Assembly (NCBI GenBank): GCA_011523615.1
Contig: WTGJ01000020.1
Location: 328,934-379,894 of the forward strand
Origin: Chloroflexota bacterium
GTDB taxonomy: Bacteria > Chloroflexota > Anaerolineae > Aggregatilineales > Phototrophicaceae
Reading direction: 5' to 3'
Length of the DNA stretch: 50,961 nucleotides
In this document: in pieces, positions 24,337 to 33,786 of the stretch
Position numbering within the stretch: the stretch's first letter is position 1
Layout: the number at the start of each line of letters is the position of its first letter
Program-made: the position numbers and the translations under genes
Notes under the pieces: model-generated
What the model was told of the DNA's origin: nothing
Seen by the model: only the letters and a program-made list of their open reading frames with translations
Database searches by the model: none

Positions 24337-25557
24337 ATGAGTGTGCAAAAGAATACATTCTGGCCACCGTTCAGTAAGAGCAAATGGGTTTTGGGTACTT
24401 TGCTGCTGGCCGTTGTTTTCTTCCTGGGCGCGCTCATCGGCGGACAAACGCAAATCGGCTCCGCGCAGGAAAATGACCTGCAAAATTTCCTGGCGCCCAT
24501 CGGTCAACTGTACAACATCATCGTCGATTCCTTTTACGGTGAACCACCCGACGACCCAGAAGCGCTCGATGCGGCCCTCGAAGCGATCATGGAATCGCTC
24601 AACGATCGCCATAGCGTCTATATCGAACCGGAGATCTTCGCCATCACCGCCAGCGATCTTTCTGGCGAATTGCAGGGCATCGGTGCGCGTGTATCGACCG
24701 ATGAGGAGAGCGGCGATGTGCGCATCGTCTCCGTTTTGAATGGCACACCGGCGCAGGATGCCGGTCTGCGTTCGGGCGATATTTTCCGCGTGGTGGATGG
24801 CATCGACGTCAGCACCCTCAATCAGAGTGAACTCGTCCTCAAAGTGCGCGGCCTGGCGGGCACCACGGTCAACCTCACCATGCAACGGGGTGAGGAATTG
24901 CTCGATTTCGTCGTCAAGCGCGCGCGCATCATCATCCCGTCGGTAGAAAGCGAACTGCTGGATAACGACATCGGTTACCTCAAATTGCAAGATTTCTCTT
25001 CCATCGCCATGGATCAACTGGACGACGCGCTCACCAACCTCAACGCGCGCCTGCTCAATGCGCTCGTATTGGACCTGCGCGATAACCCCGGTGGTTTGCT
25101 GCAATCGGCGCTGGATATCACCAGCGTGTTCTTGGCCCCCGGTGAAGTCATCCTCTACGAAGTGTTCGCCGATGGCGAAGAAGAAGTATTCCGCGCCGAT
25201 GGCAATTACGCCGGCCTGAACATCCCCATCGTCATCCTTGTCAATGAAAACAGCGCCAGCGCATCCGAGCTGTTCGCCGCTGCGTTGCAGGAGAATGAAG
25301 TCGCCACCATCATCGGCGAAGTGACCTATGGCAAAGGCAGCGTACAGACCCAGCATCTCCTGAGCAACGGCGGCGGCGTTCGCGTCACCATCGCAGAATG
25401 GCTCACACCGCAACGCAACTCGATCGAAGGCAGCGGCATCCAGCCCGATATCTTCGTCGAGATGGATGAAACCGCCGTCCTGGAAGAGGAAGCCGCCGAT
25501 GTGCAGTTGGATGCTGCCCTCAATTACCTCGCGAAATTGCTGCGCAAGGCCGCTTAG
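24337..25557 (+). CDS. S41 family carboxy-terminal processing peptidase (CtpA/Prc-like)
   Basis: A 406-residue membrane-anchored serine peptidase that trims C-termini of exported proteins. An N-terminal anchor (about 17-36) is followed by a helical domain and a PDZ domain (about 108-185, with SVLNGTPAQDAGLRSGDIF). The S41 catalytic domain comes last: LDLRDNPGGLL (246-255), the serine in NENSASASE (303-311) and Lys333 in TYGKGSVQ. The family's catalytic elements are all present and the length is normal. GAGGG precedes ATG 24337. SecG follows 117 bases later on the same strand, which places an export component beside an exported-protein protease. The longest antisense frame here is a shadow. 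Confidence 0.94.
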   Translation: MSVQKNTFWPPFSKSKWVLGTLLLAVVFFLGALIGGQTQIGSAQENDLQNFLAPIGQLYNIIVDSFYGEPPDDPEALDAALEAIMESLNDRHSVYIEPEIFAITASDLSGELQGIGARVSTDEESGDVRIVSVLNGTPAQDAGLRSGDIFRVVDGIDVSTLNQSELVLKVRGLAGTTVNLTMQRGEELLDFVVKRARIIIPSVESELLDNDIGYLKLQDFSSIAMDQLDDALTNLNARLLNALVLDLRDNPGGLLQSALDITSVFLAPGEVILYEVFADGEEEVFRADGNYAGLNIPIVILVNENSASASELFAAALQENEVATIIGEVTYGKGSVQTQHLLSNGGGVRVTIAEWLTPQRNSIEGSGIQPDIFVEMDETAVLEEEAADVQLDAALNYLAKLLRKAA

Positions 25558-25674
25558 CCGTTTTCTGCCTCGCCCTGAGCTGCTGTGGCGAGAAGCTGAG
25601 CAAAGCCTATACACCGCGCGATCCTCCGATTATCATGCGGCAACGGAGCAAAATCAGCCAACGGAGCACGGCCC

Positions 25675-25920
25675 ATGAGTTCCGAATTGTTGCAGAACGC
25701 CTTGCAGCTGACATCCATCATCGTTTCCATCATGTTGATCGGGCTCATCCTCTTGCAAGTGAAGGGGGGTGGTTTGGGCAGCCTGCTCGGAGGAGACGCC
25801 GGCGGTGGCATCGCGCGGACGCGCCGTGGCCTGGAAAAAACGATGTTCCACATCACCATCTGGCTATCGATCGCCTTCCTCGGCATCAGCACCTTCTCCG
25901 TGATCGTGGACCGTTTGTAG
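25675..25920 (+). CDS. secG: Preprotein translocase subunit SecG
   Basis: An 81-residue accessory subunit of the SecYEG channel. Two transmembrane helices (about 10-28 and 57-77) flank the typical cytoplasmic loop LLQVKGGGLGSLLGGDAGGGIARTRRGLEK, with the Gly-rich and TRRG features of the family. CGGAG lies upstream of ATG 25675. The 117-base gap before it contains a possible -10 (TATCAT, 25631-25636) but no other gene. It may be read with the downstream binding-protein gene 57 bases away. Confidence 0.93.
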   Translation: MSSELLQNALQLTSIIVSIMLIGLILLQVKGGGLGSLLGGDAGGGIARTRRGLEKTMFHITIWLSIAFLGISTFSVIVDRL

Positions 25921-25977
25921 CCGGGCCGGTGAGCGCCACCGACCGCAGCTTTTCAAGCCCCTTCCGCCAGCGATAGG

Positions 25978-27600
25978 ATGCGCTGTCGTTTCGCGTCACT
26001 CGCCCTGTGGCTATGGGCCATTGCGGCACCACTTGACGCACAGATCGATGTGCCGACTTACACCGAAGCCTTCATCGGCGAGTTCCAGCGCTTGAATCCC
26101 TATTGGGCCGCGCCCAATTCGAACGAAGCCGCGGTCTCCTCGTTGTTGTTCGAAGGACTTTTCACCCTCAACCGTTTCGGCGAAATCATCCCGCTCCTGG
26201 CGCAGGACGTCTACATCTCGCAAGACGGCCTGGAATACGTGGTTTGGTTGCGCGGCCAGCCAGCGGAATCCGGCCCAGCCCTGCACCCGCCGGCTTTGTG
26301 GCATGATGGCCTGCCAGTCACCGCTCAGGATGTCGTGTTCACCCTGTCTCTACTCAGATCGCGGAATTTTCCCGGCGACCCGGCCCTGCGCGATTTCTGG
26401 CGTACCGTGGAATCCTACGCTCTCAGCGAGTTCGCCGTTCGCTTTCGCCTCGCTCAACCACTCGCCAGTTTTATGGACGCGTTGCGCACCCCCATCCTGC
26501 CCGAACACGCTTTGCGCGGCGTCCGAGCGGCTGAGCTGTTCCTTCACCCCTTCAACCTGGATCCCATCGGTAGTGGCCCCTATCAACTGGCATCCCTCCA
26601 CAGCGAAGACGGCCTGCACATCTCAGAGGTCATCCTCGAACGGGCACCGAATTACACTGAACGCGCGGCGGCCCCTTTCGCGCTGGAACGGATTCGCTTT
26701 CGGCGATATGAGGATCTGGCCGCGGTGATCGCAGCGGCCACCGCCGGCGAGATCGATGGTTACGCCAGCCGGCACTTCAGCGAGCGCAATGCCCTGCTCG
26801 AAACCCCCTTCCTGATCCACAGCACCATTGCGCCCGTCATCGGCATGTTGCTCCTCCAGTGGGAGCACGAGTGGTTGGCCGATCTGAGGATACGCCGCGC
26901 TTTGCGAGAAAGCCTCCCCGTCCCGCAAGTCATCCAAAGCGCCCTGCCCAACCTCGTCGTCAGCGCCGATGCACCGCTGTTGGCCACTTCCTGGGCCTAC
27001 GTCCCAAGCCCTGCACCGACCATCGATGCAGCGACCGCCCGCGAAAATCTCCACCAAAGCCTGGCGGATTATGAAAATGACGCAGAAGCCTGGACTTTGC
27101 GCTTGTTATTGCGCGATATCCCCCCCATGCGAGCGCTGGCGCAGGAAATTGCTGATCGCTTCCAAGCGCTGAGCCTTACGCTGACGCTGGATGCCCGGCC
27201 CGACAGTGAATTCCAAGCGGCTCTGGCCGCCCGTGATTTTGATCTCGCCTTGGTGGAATTGGATTTCAGCGGCAGCGCGGATCCGGATGTCTACGATTTC
27301 TGGCACGAAGGTCAGATCGAAACGGGGCAAAACTATGCTGCGGTGGCCAACCGCCGCATCAGCCAGGCCTTGGAACACGCCCGGCGCGATACGAACGGCT
27401 TCCACCGGCGTGCACACTACGCGGATTTTCAGCAGGCTTTCGTGGAAGCGGCCGTCGCCATCCCTCTTTATTCCCCTTTGTTCACCTACGCCATCCATCC
27501 CGATATTGAAGGCGTACAATGGGGTCAGCTGGATTCTTCCAGCGCACGCTTTCGCAAAATCGGCCATTGGTACCGGGCAAAGGAGGCAGAATACGAATGA
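25978..27600 (+). CDS. ABC transporter substrate-binding protein, family 5 (peptide/nickel type)
   Basis: A 540-residue extracytoplasmic binding protein. The N-terminus MRCRFASLALWLWAIAAPLDAQ is a Sec signal peptide with a likely type I cleavage site rather than a lipobox. Family-5 signatures follow: LNPYWAAPNSNEAAVSSLLFEGL, GLPVTAQDVVFTLSLL, LDPIGSGPYQLAS, and FDLALVELDFSGSADPDVYDF. Ligands of the family are peptides, nickel chelates or sugars. The 3' end overlaps the ABC ATPase start as ATGA. No OppB/OppC permease is nearby, so the partner permease is elsewhere or absent. The start is the only Met before the signal sequence; there is no clear ribosome site. Confidence 0.88.
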   Translation: MRCRFASLALWLWAIAAPLDAQIDVPTYTEAFIGEFQRLNPYWAAPNSNEAAVSSLLFEGLFTLNRFGEIIPLLAQDVYISQDGLEYVVWLRGQPAESGPALHPPALWHDGLPVTAQDVVFTLSLLRSRNFPGDPALRDFWRTVESYALSEFAVRFRLAQPLASFMDALRTPILPEHALRGVRAAELFLHPFNLDPIGSGPYQLASLHSEDGLHISEVILERAPNYTERAAAPFALERIRFRRYEDLAAVIAAATAGEIDGYASRHFSERNALLETPFLIHSTIAPVIGMLLLQWEHEWLADLRIRRALRESLPVPQVIQSALPNLVVSADAPLLATSWAYVPSPAPTIDAATARENLHQSLADYENDAEAWTLRLLLRDIPPMRALAQEIADRFQALSLTLTLDARPDSEFQAALAARDFDLALVELDFSGSADPDVYDFWHEGQIETGQNYAAVANRRISQALEHARRDTNGFHRRAHYADFQQAFVEAAVAIPLYSPLFTYAIHPDIEGVQWGQLDSSSARFRKIGHWYRAKEAEYE

Positions 27601-28316
27601 ATGACAGCATCACGAATGCCAACATGTTGATCGCCCAGGGTCTTTCGCGCCAGTTGCGGGTCGGCGAGCACGTCATCCATGCGCTCCACGAAGTCGATCT
27701 GGCCATCGAAGCCGGCGAGATGATCGGCATCGTCGGGCCCAGCGGCAGCGGCAAGAGCACTCTCCTGGGCCTGCTGGGTGGCCTGGATCGGCCCAGCAGC
27801 GGCAAAGTGATCCTCGATGGCATCGACATCAGCGAACTGAGCGAGGACCGCATCACCGAAATCCGCAACGAGAAAATCGGCTTCATCTTCCAATTCTTCA
27901 ACTTGATCCCGACGCTGAACGCGCTGGAAAACGTGGCCCTGCCTTTGCAATTCGCGCGGCAACCCAAATTTCGCCCGGAACAACGCGCCCGCGAATTGTT
28001 GACCCGGCTGGGGCTCGGGGATCGCCTGCGCCACCGGCCCGCCGAACTGAGCGGTGGCCAACAACAACGCGTCGCCATCGCTCGCGCACTCGCCAACCAA
28101 CCCCCGCTCTTGCTCGCCGATGAACCCACCGGCAACCTGGACCGCTCCGCCAGCGTGGAACTGCTGGAATTGTTGCATGAAATTCGCGATACCGAAAAAA
28201 CCACCATCGTCGTCGTCACGCATGATGCGGCGATCGCAGCATCCCTCGATCGCGCTTTGACGCTCGAGGATGGCCGCCTGGTCGAACAAGAAAGAGCCAT
28301 TGCAGCCGCGCATTGA
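27597..28316 (+). CDS. ABC transporter ATPase, LolD/MacB type
   Basis: A 239-residue nucleotide-binding subunit. Walker A is GPSGSGKST (47-55), the signature LSGGQ is at 151-155, Walker B is LLLADEPTGNLD (171-182) and the switch His is in VVTHD. The stretches FIFQFFNLIPTLNALENVALPL and DEPTGNLD are those of the LolD/MacB/FtsE export group, not the OppD/OppF import group. AAAGGAGG lies at good spacing before ATG 27597, which overlaps the binding-protein stop. Pairing an importer-type binding protein with an exporter-type ATPase is unexpected; no permease lies in the window on this strand. Confidence 0.93.
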   Translation: MNDSITNANMLIAQGLSRQLRVGEHVIHALHEVDLAIEAGEMIGIVGPSGSGKSTLLGLLGGLDRPSSGKVILDGIDISELSEDRITEIRNEKIGFIFQFFNLIPTLNALENVALPLQFARQPKFRPEQRARELLTRLGLGDRLRHRPAELSGGQQQRVAIARALANQPPLLLADEPTGNLDRSASVELLELLHEIRDTEKTTIVVVTHDAAIAASLDRALTLEDGRLVEQERAIAAAH

Positions 28317-28323
28317 GGAGCCA

Positions 28324-28884
28324 ATGAACGAACATTATCGCATCCAAATCGCCGGCGTCGAGCGCCAGCTGCCGTTGTTTGAAATCAAGCCCGGCGTGCG
28401 CATCGCCATCCTCAATATCCTGGGCGATGTCGAACTCACCGAACGCGCCGCAGCGGCTCTGGCGGAAAAAATTCGGCCGTTGGCTGCCGAAGCCCTGGTG
28501 ACGGCAGAGGCGAAAAGCATCCCCCTGGCCCATGCGCTGGCCGCTCGGCTCGGCCTGCCCTATGTCGTCTTGCGCAAGCAATACAAACCTTACATGGGCG
28601 ATGCACTGCGCTCGGAAACCCTCTCCATCACCACCGGTCAACCGCAAACCCTCTTCCTCGATGCCAAAGATCGGCAATTGGTGCGCGGCAGAAGAATCGC
28701 CATCATCGACGATGTCGTCTCCACCGGCAGCACTTCGCAGGGGATGCGCCTGATCATGGAACGGGCCGGGGCGGTGTTGGTCGGCGAAGCGGCGATCCTC
28801 ACCGAAGGCGACCGCGCCCGCTGGCAAAAAGTGATCGCCCTGGGTCACCTGCCCATCTGGGTGGATGAGGAAAGCGATGCGTGA
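28324..28884 (+). CDS. Adenine phosphoribosyltransferase-like protein
   Basis: A 186-residue type I phosphoribosyltransferase. The PRPP-binding motif is IAIIDDVVSTGSTS (125-138) and the pyrophosphate/hood region includes TAEAKSIPLAHALAARLGLPY and VLRKQYKPYM, which resemble APRT and related orphan enzymes. A purine-salvage role (nucleobase plus PRPP to nucleotide) is likely, with the base not fixed. GAGGAG at 28315-28320 overlaps the upstream stop and precedes ATG 28324, so it is the third gene of the binding protein/ATPase operon. Confidence 0.85.
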   Translation: MNEHYRIQIAGVERQLPLFEIKPGVRIAILNILGDVELTERAAAALAEKIRPLAAEALVTAEAKSIPLAHALAARLGLPYVVLRKQYKPYMGDALRSETLSITTGQPQTLFLDAKDRQLVRGRRIAIIDDVVSTGSTSQGMRLIMERAGAVLVGEAAILTEGDRARWQKVIALGHLPIWVDEESDA

Positions 28885-28900
28885 TGTGGCTGACCGCCCA

Positions 28901-29647
28901 TCAAGCGCATTTCTCCAACACGACAAAATGCGATAGCGCCCAAAAATCCAGCCGGCTGCCCTCCAGGCCCTGCAGCGCCAACAGCGGGCGAGCCCACCTT
29001 CCCCACCGCGCCAGCCAATTGTCATAAGCGCCAAAGATGCGCCGTTCCTGGACCACCTTCACGGCTTGTGTTTCCCAGAGCGCCTGAAGATCGCGACGGC
29101 GATAGGAACGTACATGGGGCGCCAGGCGGTTCCGCCAACGGTCCGGCAAATAATTGATGAGCGGCGTGTTGCCAAAATGGTAGCGACCGCGCCAGTAATG
29201 TCCGTGCGTCTCGAAAGGGTACCAGCGATTGGGCGCGAAGAGAGCCAGTCGACCGCCAACCCTCAGCACGCGTATCATTTCCTGCACTGCCACGCCGTCA
29301 TCCTCCGTGTGCTCCAACACTTCGTGAGAAAGCACCGTGTCGATGGTGCCGTCTGGCAGCGGAATCCCTTCGACAGCGGCGCAAAACGTGCTCGTGATCC
29401 GTTCCCGCGCAGCTTCGGCATGTCCCAGCGCGAGGTCAAAGGCCAAGACCTCAGCCGCATATCGCTCTTGAATCTGCTGCGCATAAAGCCCCAGACCGCA
29501 ACCCGCGATCAGCACCCGCGCCTCTTGCAGCCTCGTATGCGCGGCCAGCATCGCCAAACGACGCTCCTGGCCCGCACGCCAGACCAGGCTGGGGACGCCC
29601 TGTCGAGCAACAGCATCCCCACAACCACGCATCTCCCCTGCGCTCAT
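28901..29647 (-). CDS. Class I SAM-dependent methyltransferase
   Basis: A 248-residue methyltransferase of the Methyltransf_11 type. The SAM-binding glycines are in VLIAGCGLGLYAQQI (about 45-59), acidic motif II is LAFDLALGHAEAA, and LPDGTIDTVLSHEVLEHTEDD (about 97-117) and RVLRVGGRLALFAPN are typical. The substrate is not apparent; relatives act on quinones, glycans and small metabolites. It converges with the phosphoribosyltransferase (16-base gap) and diverges from the YfhO-flippase gene, so a glycan role is possible but only by association. A -10 box sits six bases before the ATG. Confidence 0.88.
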   Translation of the reverse strand: MSAGEMRGCGDAVARQGVPSLVWRAGQERRLAMLAAHTRLQEARVLIAGCGLGLYAQQIQERYAAEVLAFDLALGHAEAARERITSTFCAAVEGIPLPDGTIDTVLSHEVLEHTEDDGVAVQEMIRVLRVGGRLALFAPNRWYPFETHGHYWRGRYHFGNTPLINYLPDRWRNRLAPHVRSYRRRDLQALWETQAVKVVQERRIFGAYDNWLARWGRWARPLLALQGLEGSRLDFWALSHFVVLEKCA

Positions 29648-29653
29648 GCCGCC

Positions 29654-29659
29654 ATCTTA
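29654..29659 (-). promoter_or_regulatory. -10 box immediately upstream of the methyltransferase ATG
   Basis: TAAGAT lies exactly six bases before ATG 29647, which would place transcription start on the A of the start codon, a leaderless arrangement. The -35 is poor (GAGCGC). Confidence 0.4.
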
Positions 29660-29796
29660 GCCGATGCGCTTTCGCTGCGCTCTCTATGATCGCTCACTGC
29701 TTCCATGAACCTCGCGCAGATTCACGCGCAGGAGTATCATCCTTAATGTATTCCTAGCGCGCATTATCATCGCGTGCAGAGCGTAAAGAGAGGGTG

Positions 29797-32700
29797 ATGC
29801 TGCGGCAAAAGCATTCGGATGCCTGGGCTGCTTTGTTGTTGTTTCTCTTGCCGCTCTTGCTCTTTGCGCCGCAAACCCTGGGTGGCCGCACCTTAATCCC
29901 CGCCGAAAACCTCTACCAATTTGAACCCTGGCACAGCGAACGAGCGACGGTCGGCGCTCCACAACCGCACAATGCGCTGCTTTCTGACCTCGTATTACAA
30001 AATTACAACTGGCAACTCTTCTTGCGTGAGCACCTGGCCGCCGGCGAATTGCCCCTCTGGAACCCCTACGAATTTGCGGGCCAACCCTTCTTCGCCCTCG
30101 GCCAAGCGAGCACGCTCTATCCGCTGCGCTTGATCTTCCACCTGCTGCCGATCCCGCTGGCTTACGGCTGGAACATGGTGATCCACCTGTGGCTGGCCGG
30201 GGTCGGCATGTATCTCTACCTGCGAACCTTGCGCAACGGGCGTTTCGGGGCCGTCATCGCCGGCATCGTCTACCAATTGGCCAGCTGGCTGGTGGCGAGC
30301 GCCGTCTGGCCGATGATCGTCGGGACGGCGATCTGGTTGCCCTGGCTGTTGGCGATGATGGAAGGGGTGATCTACCGCCGGCCCTTCTGGAAGAATCGCC
30401 GCGCTACCTTACCCTGGGCGCTGTGTGCTGCGGGCATCCTGGCCATGATCTTCCTGGCGGGGCATATGGAGCTCTCCGGTTATACCGCGCTCATCGCCAC
30501 CCTCTACGGCAGCGGCAGGTTGATCGGCAGCCGGCAACGCGGCCGGCCGTGGTTCTGGCAGCGCTTGGCCTGGCTGACGGGCAGCGCCGTTTTCGGCCTG
30601 GGCCTGGGCGCGATTCAGTTGTTGCCATTTTTGGAAGTCGCTCGCAGCAATTTTCGCACGCAGTGGACCGAATACTCGACCATCGTCAACGAATACGCTC
30701 ACCCCGATCGGGATGTGTTGCTTTATCTCATGCCGAACCTCTTCGGCAGCCCCGCTCAGCACCGCCTGTACGATTGGCTCAATGGTGAATGGGGCGAAGA
30801 TTTCGCATCCAACCAGGACCACACCGCCTGGGGCGTCAAAAATTATGTCGAAGGTGCGGTCTATCTGGGACTGATGCCGCTGGCCCTCGCGCCCATCGCC
30901 CTGTTGGCTCGCCGAAGAATCTGGAATCCACGCTGGCTCTTGCTCGCCCTGGCCGCCCTGGGGGGCAGCTGGATGTTCGGCCTGCCGAGCTACGCGCTGC
31001 TCTACTACGGATTGCCGGGATTGAACCAGGTGCATTCCCCCTTCCGCTGGGTCTACCTCGTGAGTTTTGCGCTGGCCGCGCTGGCCGGCATGGGGGCGGA
31101 GGAATTGCTGCGCCAGCGCCAGAAAACGCTGCGCTGGGCAAAGCGAATCGCCTGGCTGCTCATCGCCATCGCCGTGGCAGGAGCCGTCGTCTTGCTTTCG
31201 AGCCGCTTGTTCTACGGGGCATTCAGCCCGATCCTCGAGCGTTTCTACCTGAACAGCACCCAGGCCCAGGCCGCCTTTCGTGAGCTGAGTTGGTTCTACA
31301 GCCATCTCTTCAGCAATGGTTTGCGTTTTGTCATGGTCGCCGCTCTTTGTGGCGCGGTATTGCTCTGGGGAACCAGAATTGGGCGAGCATCTCACCCGCA
31401 CCTGCCCTGGCAGCGCATTGCCTGGCAGGCGGCCGTCCTCCTCCTCGTGGCGGGTGATCTGTTCTGGGCCATGTTGGGTTTCAACCCGGCTTCCGATCCG
31501 GCGTTGCTGGAGCATCGGCCGGCGGCAATTCAATGGCTGATGGAACAAAGCGGCGATTGGCGCTACACCACCCTGCAGGCGCGCAATCGACCACACATCC
31601 TCCATGCCAACGCGGGCACACGCTTCGCTCTCGAGGACATTCGCGGCTACAATTCCATCTTCCCCGCTCGCTATGTCAGCCTGATGAACACCGGGGCACC
31701 TCAGCACGAATTGCTGTATTCCCGCATCGCGCCTCTTTACGAAGATCAGCAATGGCAAACGGCGCTGGAATCCCCCACCCTGGAGCGCTTGAACGTCCGC
31801 TTCGTCCTCGCCCATCCGCCATTCGACTTGCAACCGTTGGGTTGGCTGCTGCGCTGGCAAAGCGACTCGCTGCGCATCTGGGAGATGCCCGCATCGCGCC
31901 AGTTGCCGCGCGCTTACACAGTCCCCCGAACCGCGCAATTGCTGGAAGAGTTGGATCGCCCCCCTTCATGGATCCCCGCCGAAGTTTCCTGGCAGAGCAC
32001 GCGCAAACTGACGATCACAGCCCGCGCCGATTCGCCGGCTTACTTGATCCTCAGCCAGAGTTATGACCCTGGCTGGCGCGCGTATGCGAAAGATGCGGCG
32101 GGAGAGGAGCGCGAGCTCACCGTACTACCTGCCTTGCTCAGCCTGACGGCCATCGAGCTGCCCCAGGCGGGCGAATACGCAATCCGTCTGGCCCATTCGC
32201 CCCGCAGTTTCTTGCTCGGCGGTTTTCTCTCCTTCAGCAGCGCTGCTCTGCTGATTTTTGTGGTTGGCGCTGCGCTCTGGCGCCGCTGGTTCCTGCCCGC
32301 GCGGACCGGCGCCGGCACGGCCAGGCTGGCCCGCAACAGCCTGGCCCCCATCCTCCTCAATCTGTTCAACCGCAGCATCGATTTCCTGTTCGCCGCATTC
32401 TTGCTGCGCGTCATCAGCCCGGAAGATGCCGGGCTCTACCGGGCGGCCATCGTCCTGTTCGTCATCTTCGAGATCTTCACCAACTTTGGCCTCAACACCC
32501 TGCTCACCCGCGAGGCCGCCCGTTCCCGCGCGCAACAACGGCAACTGTTCGGGCACACCACCTTACTCCGCCTGGCACTCTTCGTTGTGGGCACCCTACC
32601 GCTGAGCATCCTCATCCTGCTTCGCTTGAACGGCATCCCCGCCGCGTTGGATCCGCGCGGGGCCTGGGTGCTCGCGTTGCTGTACTTGGGCCTGCTGCCT

Positions 32701-33786
32701 GGAACGGTCAGCGCGGGGCTGACAGCGCTATTCTACGCCAGGGAGCGAGCCGAATATCCCGCCGCCATCTCCAGCCTGGCCACCTTCCATAAGGCTCTGC
32801 TGGGCGTTTTGTTGTTGGTGGGGGGCGGGGGCATCGTCGGCCTCGCCGCCATCAGCATCCTGACGAACTTGCTCACCCTCCTGGCGCTGCTCTATGGCGC
32901 GAGGCAATGGTTGGGGAGGCAGGCCGGCCCCTTCCACTGGCAGCTGGATCGCGCACTGATGAGGCGATTGCTGCGTGAAAGCTGGCCGCTCACTTTGAAT
33001 CACTTCCTGGCGCAGATCTTTTTTCAAATTGACCTGCTGATCATCGAGATCATCCATGGCACCCGCATGGTGGCACAATATGACATCGGTTACAAATGGA
33101 TCCTGGCCATCAACGTCATCCCCGCGTTTTATACGATGGCCCTGCTGCCTCGTCTCTCTCGTTATGCGCAACGAAACCGCAGCTTCCTGAGTGCCACTTA
33201 CATCCTCTCCATCAAATTGCTCCTGGCGATGGCCCTACCCCTGGCCGTTTGGATGACCTTTGCGGCGCGCATCCTGACGGCCATCCTGGGTGGCGCTCAA
33301 TACCTGCCGGAAGGCGCCATCGCGATTCAGTTGATGGTTTGGAGCATCCCCATCGGCTGGGTGAATAGCCTGACCCAGTACACACTGATCGCCGTCGATC
33401 GACAGCGCCGCGTCACCATCGCCTTTCTGATCGCGACGAGTTTCAACATCGTGGTGAACTTGCTGTTCATCCCTCGCTACGGTTTTCAGGCAGCGGCCCT
33501 CTCCACCATCGCCTCCGAAGCCGCGCTGCTCATTCCCTTCTTGTGGTATCTGCAACGCGAAATCCCGGGTCTGAATGGGGACATCTTCCGCGCCGTGCTC
33601 TGGCGCCCCACGTTGGCGGCAACGGTCATTTTGCTGCTGATGCTGGCCTTCGCCGAATTCGGCGCCCTGTGGTTCGCCTTGATCGTTGCGCCTGTTGGCT
33701 ACCTGTTCCTCTGGTGGAAGCTCAACCCACTCACCGCTCAGGAACGCCGCAGCTTGCGACCCTTGCTGCCCATGCGCTTCCGTTAA
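29797..33786 (+). CDS. Fusion: YfhO-type membrane protein plus polysaccharide flippase (MOP/Wzx-like)
   Basis: A 1,329-residue polytopic protein. The N-terminal 830 residues match YfhO-family GT-C-like proteins. PAENLYQFEPWHSE opens the family's first outer loop, LPLWNPYEFAGQPFFA follows, then about a dozen helices and a large extracytoplasmic domain (about 590-810, ending ILSQSYDPGWRAY). YfhO relatives glycosylate teichoic acids or lipids using polyprenyl sugars. A linker (about 828-848) joins to a complete polysaccharide-export flippase (about 848-1310): LLNLFNRSIDFLFAAFLLRV, AGLYRAAIVLF, LTREAARSR, SIPIGWVNSLTQYTLIA and IPRYGFQAAALSTIASE. GAGAGGGTG precedes ATG 29797. The 3' end overlaps recN by four bases. 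Confidence 0.88.
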   Translation: MLRQKHSDAWAALLLFLLPLLLFAPQTLGGRTLIPAENLYQFEPWHSERATVGAPQPHNALLSDLVLQNYNWQLFLREHLAAGELPLWNPYEFAGQPFFALGQASTLYPLRLIFHLLPIPLAYGWNMVIHLWLAGVGMYLYLRTLRNGRFGAVIAGIVYQLASWLVASAVWPMIVGTAIWLPWLLAMMEGVIYRRPFWKNRRATLPWALCAAGILAMIFLAGHMELSGYTALIATLYGSGRLIGSRQRGRPWFWQRLAWLTGSAVFGLGLGAIQLLPFLEVARSNFRTQWTEYSTIVNEYAHPDRDVLLYLMPNLFGSPAQHRLYDWLNGEWGEDFASNQDHTAWGVKNYVEGAVYLGLMPLALAPIALLARRRIWNPRWLLLALAALGGSWMFGLPSYALLYYGLPGLNQVHSPFRWVYLVSFALAALAGMGAEELLRQRQKTLRWAKRIAWLLIAIAVAGAVVLLSSRLFYGAFSPILERFYLNSTQAQAAFRELSWFYSHLFSNGLRFVMVAALCGAVLLWGTRIGRASHPHLPWQRIAWQAAVLLLVAGDLFWAMLGFNPASDPALLEHRPAAIQWLMEQSGDWRYTTLQARNRPHILHANAGTRFALEDIRGYNSIFPARYVSLMNTGAPQHELLYSRIAPLYEDQQWQTALESPTLERLNVRFVLAHPPFDLQPLGWLLRWQSDSLRIWEMPASRQLPRAYTVPRTAQLLEELDRPPSWIPAEVSWQSTRKLTITARADSPAYLILSQSYDPGWRAYAKDAAGEERELTVLPALLSLTAIELPQAGEYAIRLAHSPRSFLLGGFLSFSSAALLIFVVGAALWRRWFLPARTGAGTARLARNSLAPILLNLFNRSIDFLFAAFLLRVISPEDAGLYRAAIVLFVIFEIFTNFGLNTLLTREAARSRAQQRQLFGHTTLLRLALFVVGTLPLSILILLRLNGIPAALDPRGAWVLALLYLGLLPGTVSAGLTALFYARERAEYPAAISSLATFHKALLGVLLLVGGGGIVGLAAISILTNLLTLLALLYGARQWLGRQAGPFHWQLDRALMRRLLRESWPLTLNHFLAQIFFQIDLLIIEIIHGTRMVAQYDIGYKWILAINVIPAFYTMALLPRLSRYAQRNRSFLSATYILSIKLLLAMALPLAVWMTFAARILTAILGGAQYLPEGAIAIQLMVWSIPIGWVNSLTQYTLIAVDRQRRVTIAFLIATSFNIVVNLLFIPRYGFQAAALSTIASEAALLIPFLWYLQREIPGLNGDIFRAVLWRPTLAATVILLLMLAFAEFGALWFALIVAPVGYLFLWWKLNPLTAQERRSLRPLLPMRFR

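Noticed and set aside
24274-25614. A 446-codon open frame antisense to the S41 peptidase
   Set aside because: It covers a gene with intact PDZ and S41 motifs, crosses the divergent promoter, and its translation is a low-complexity Asp/Gly/Ala mix with no motif.
30409-31938. A 509-codon open frame antisense to the YfhO-flippase gene
   Set aside because: Shadow of a high-GC gene; Gln/Arg/Gly-rich translation with no recognisable domain.
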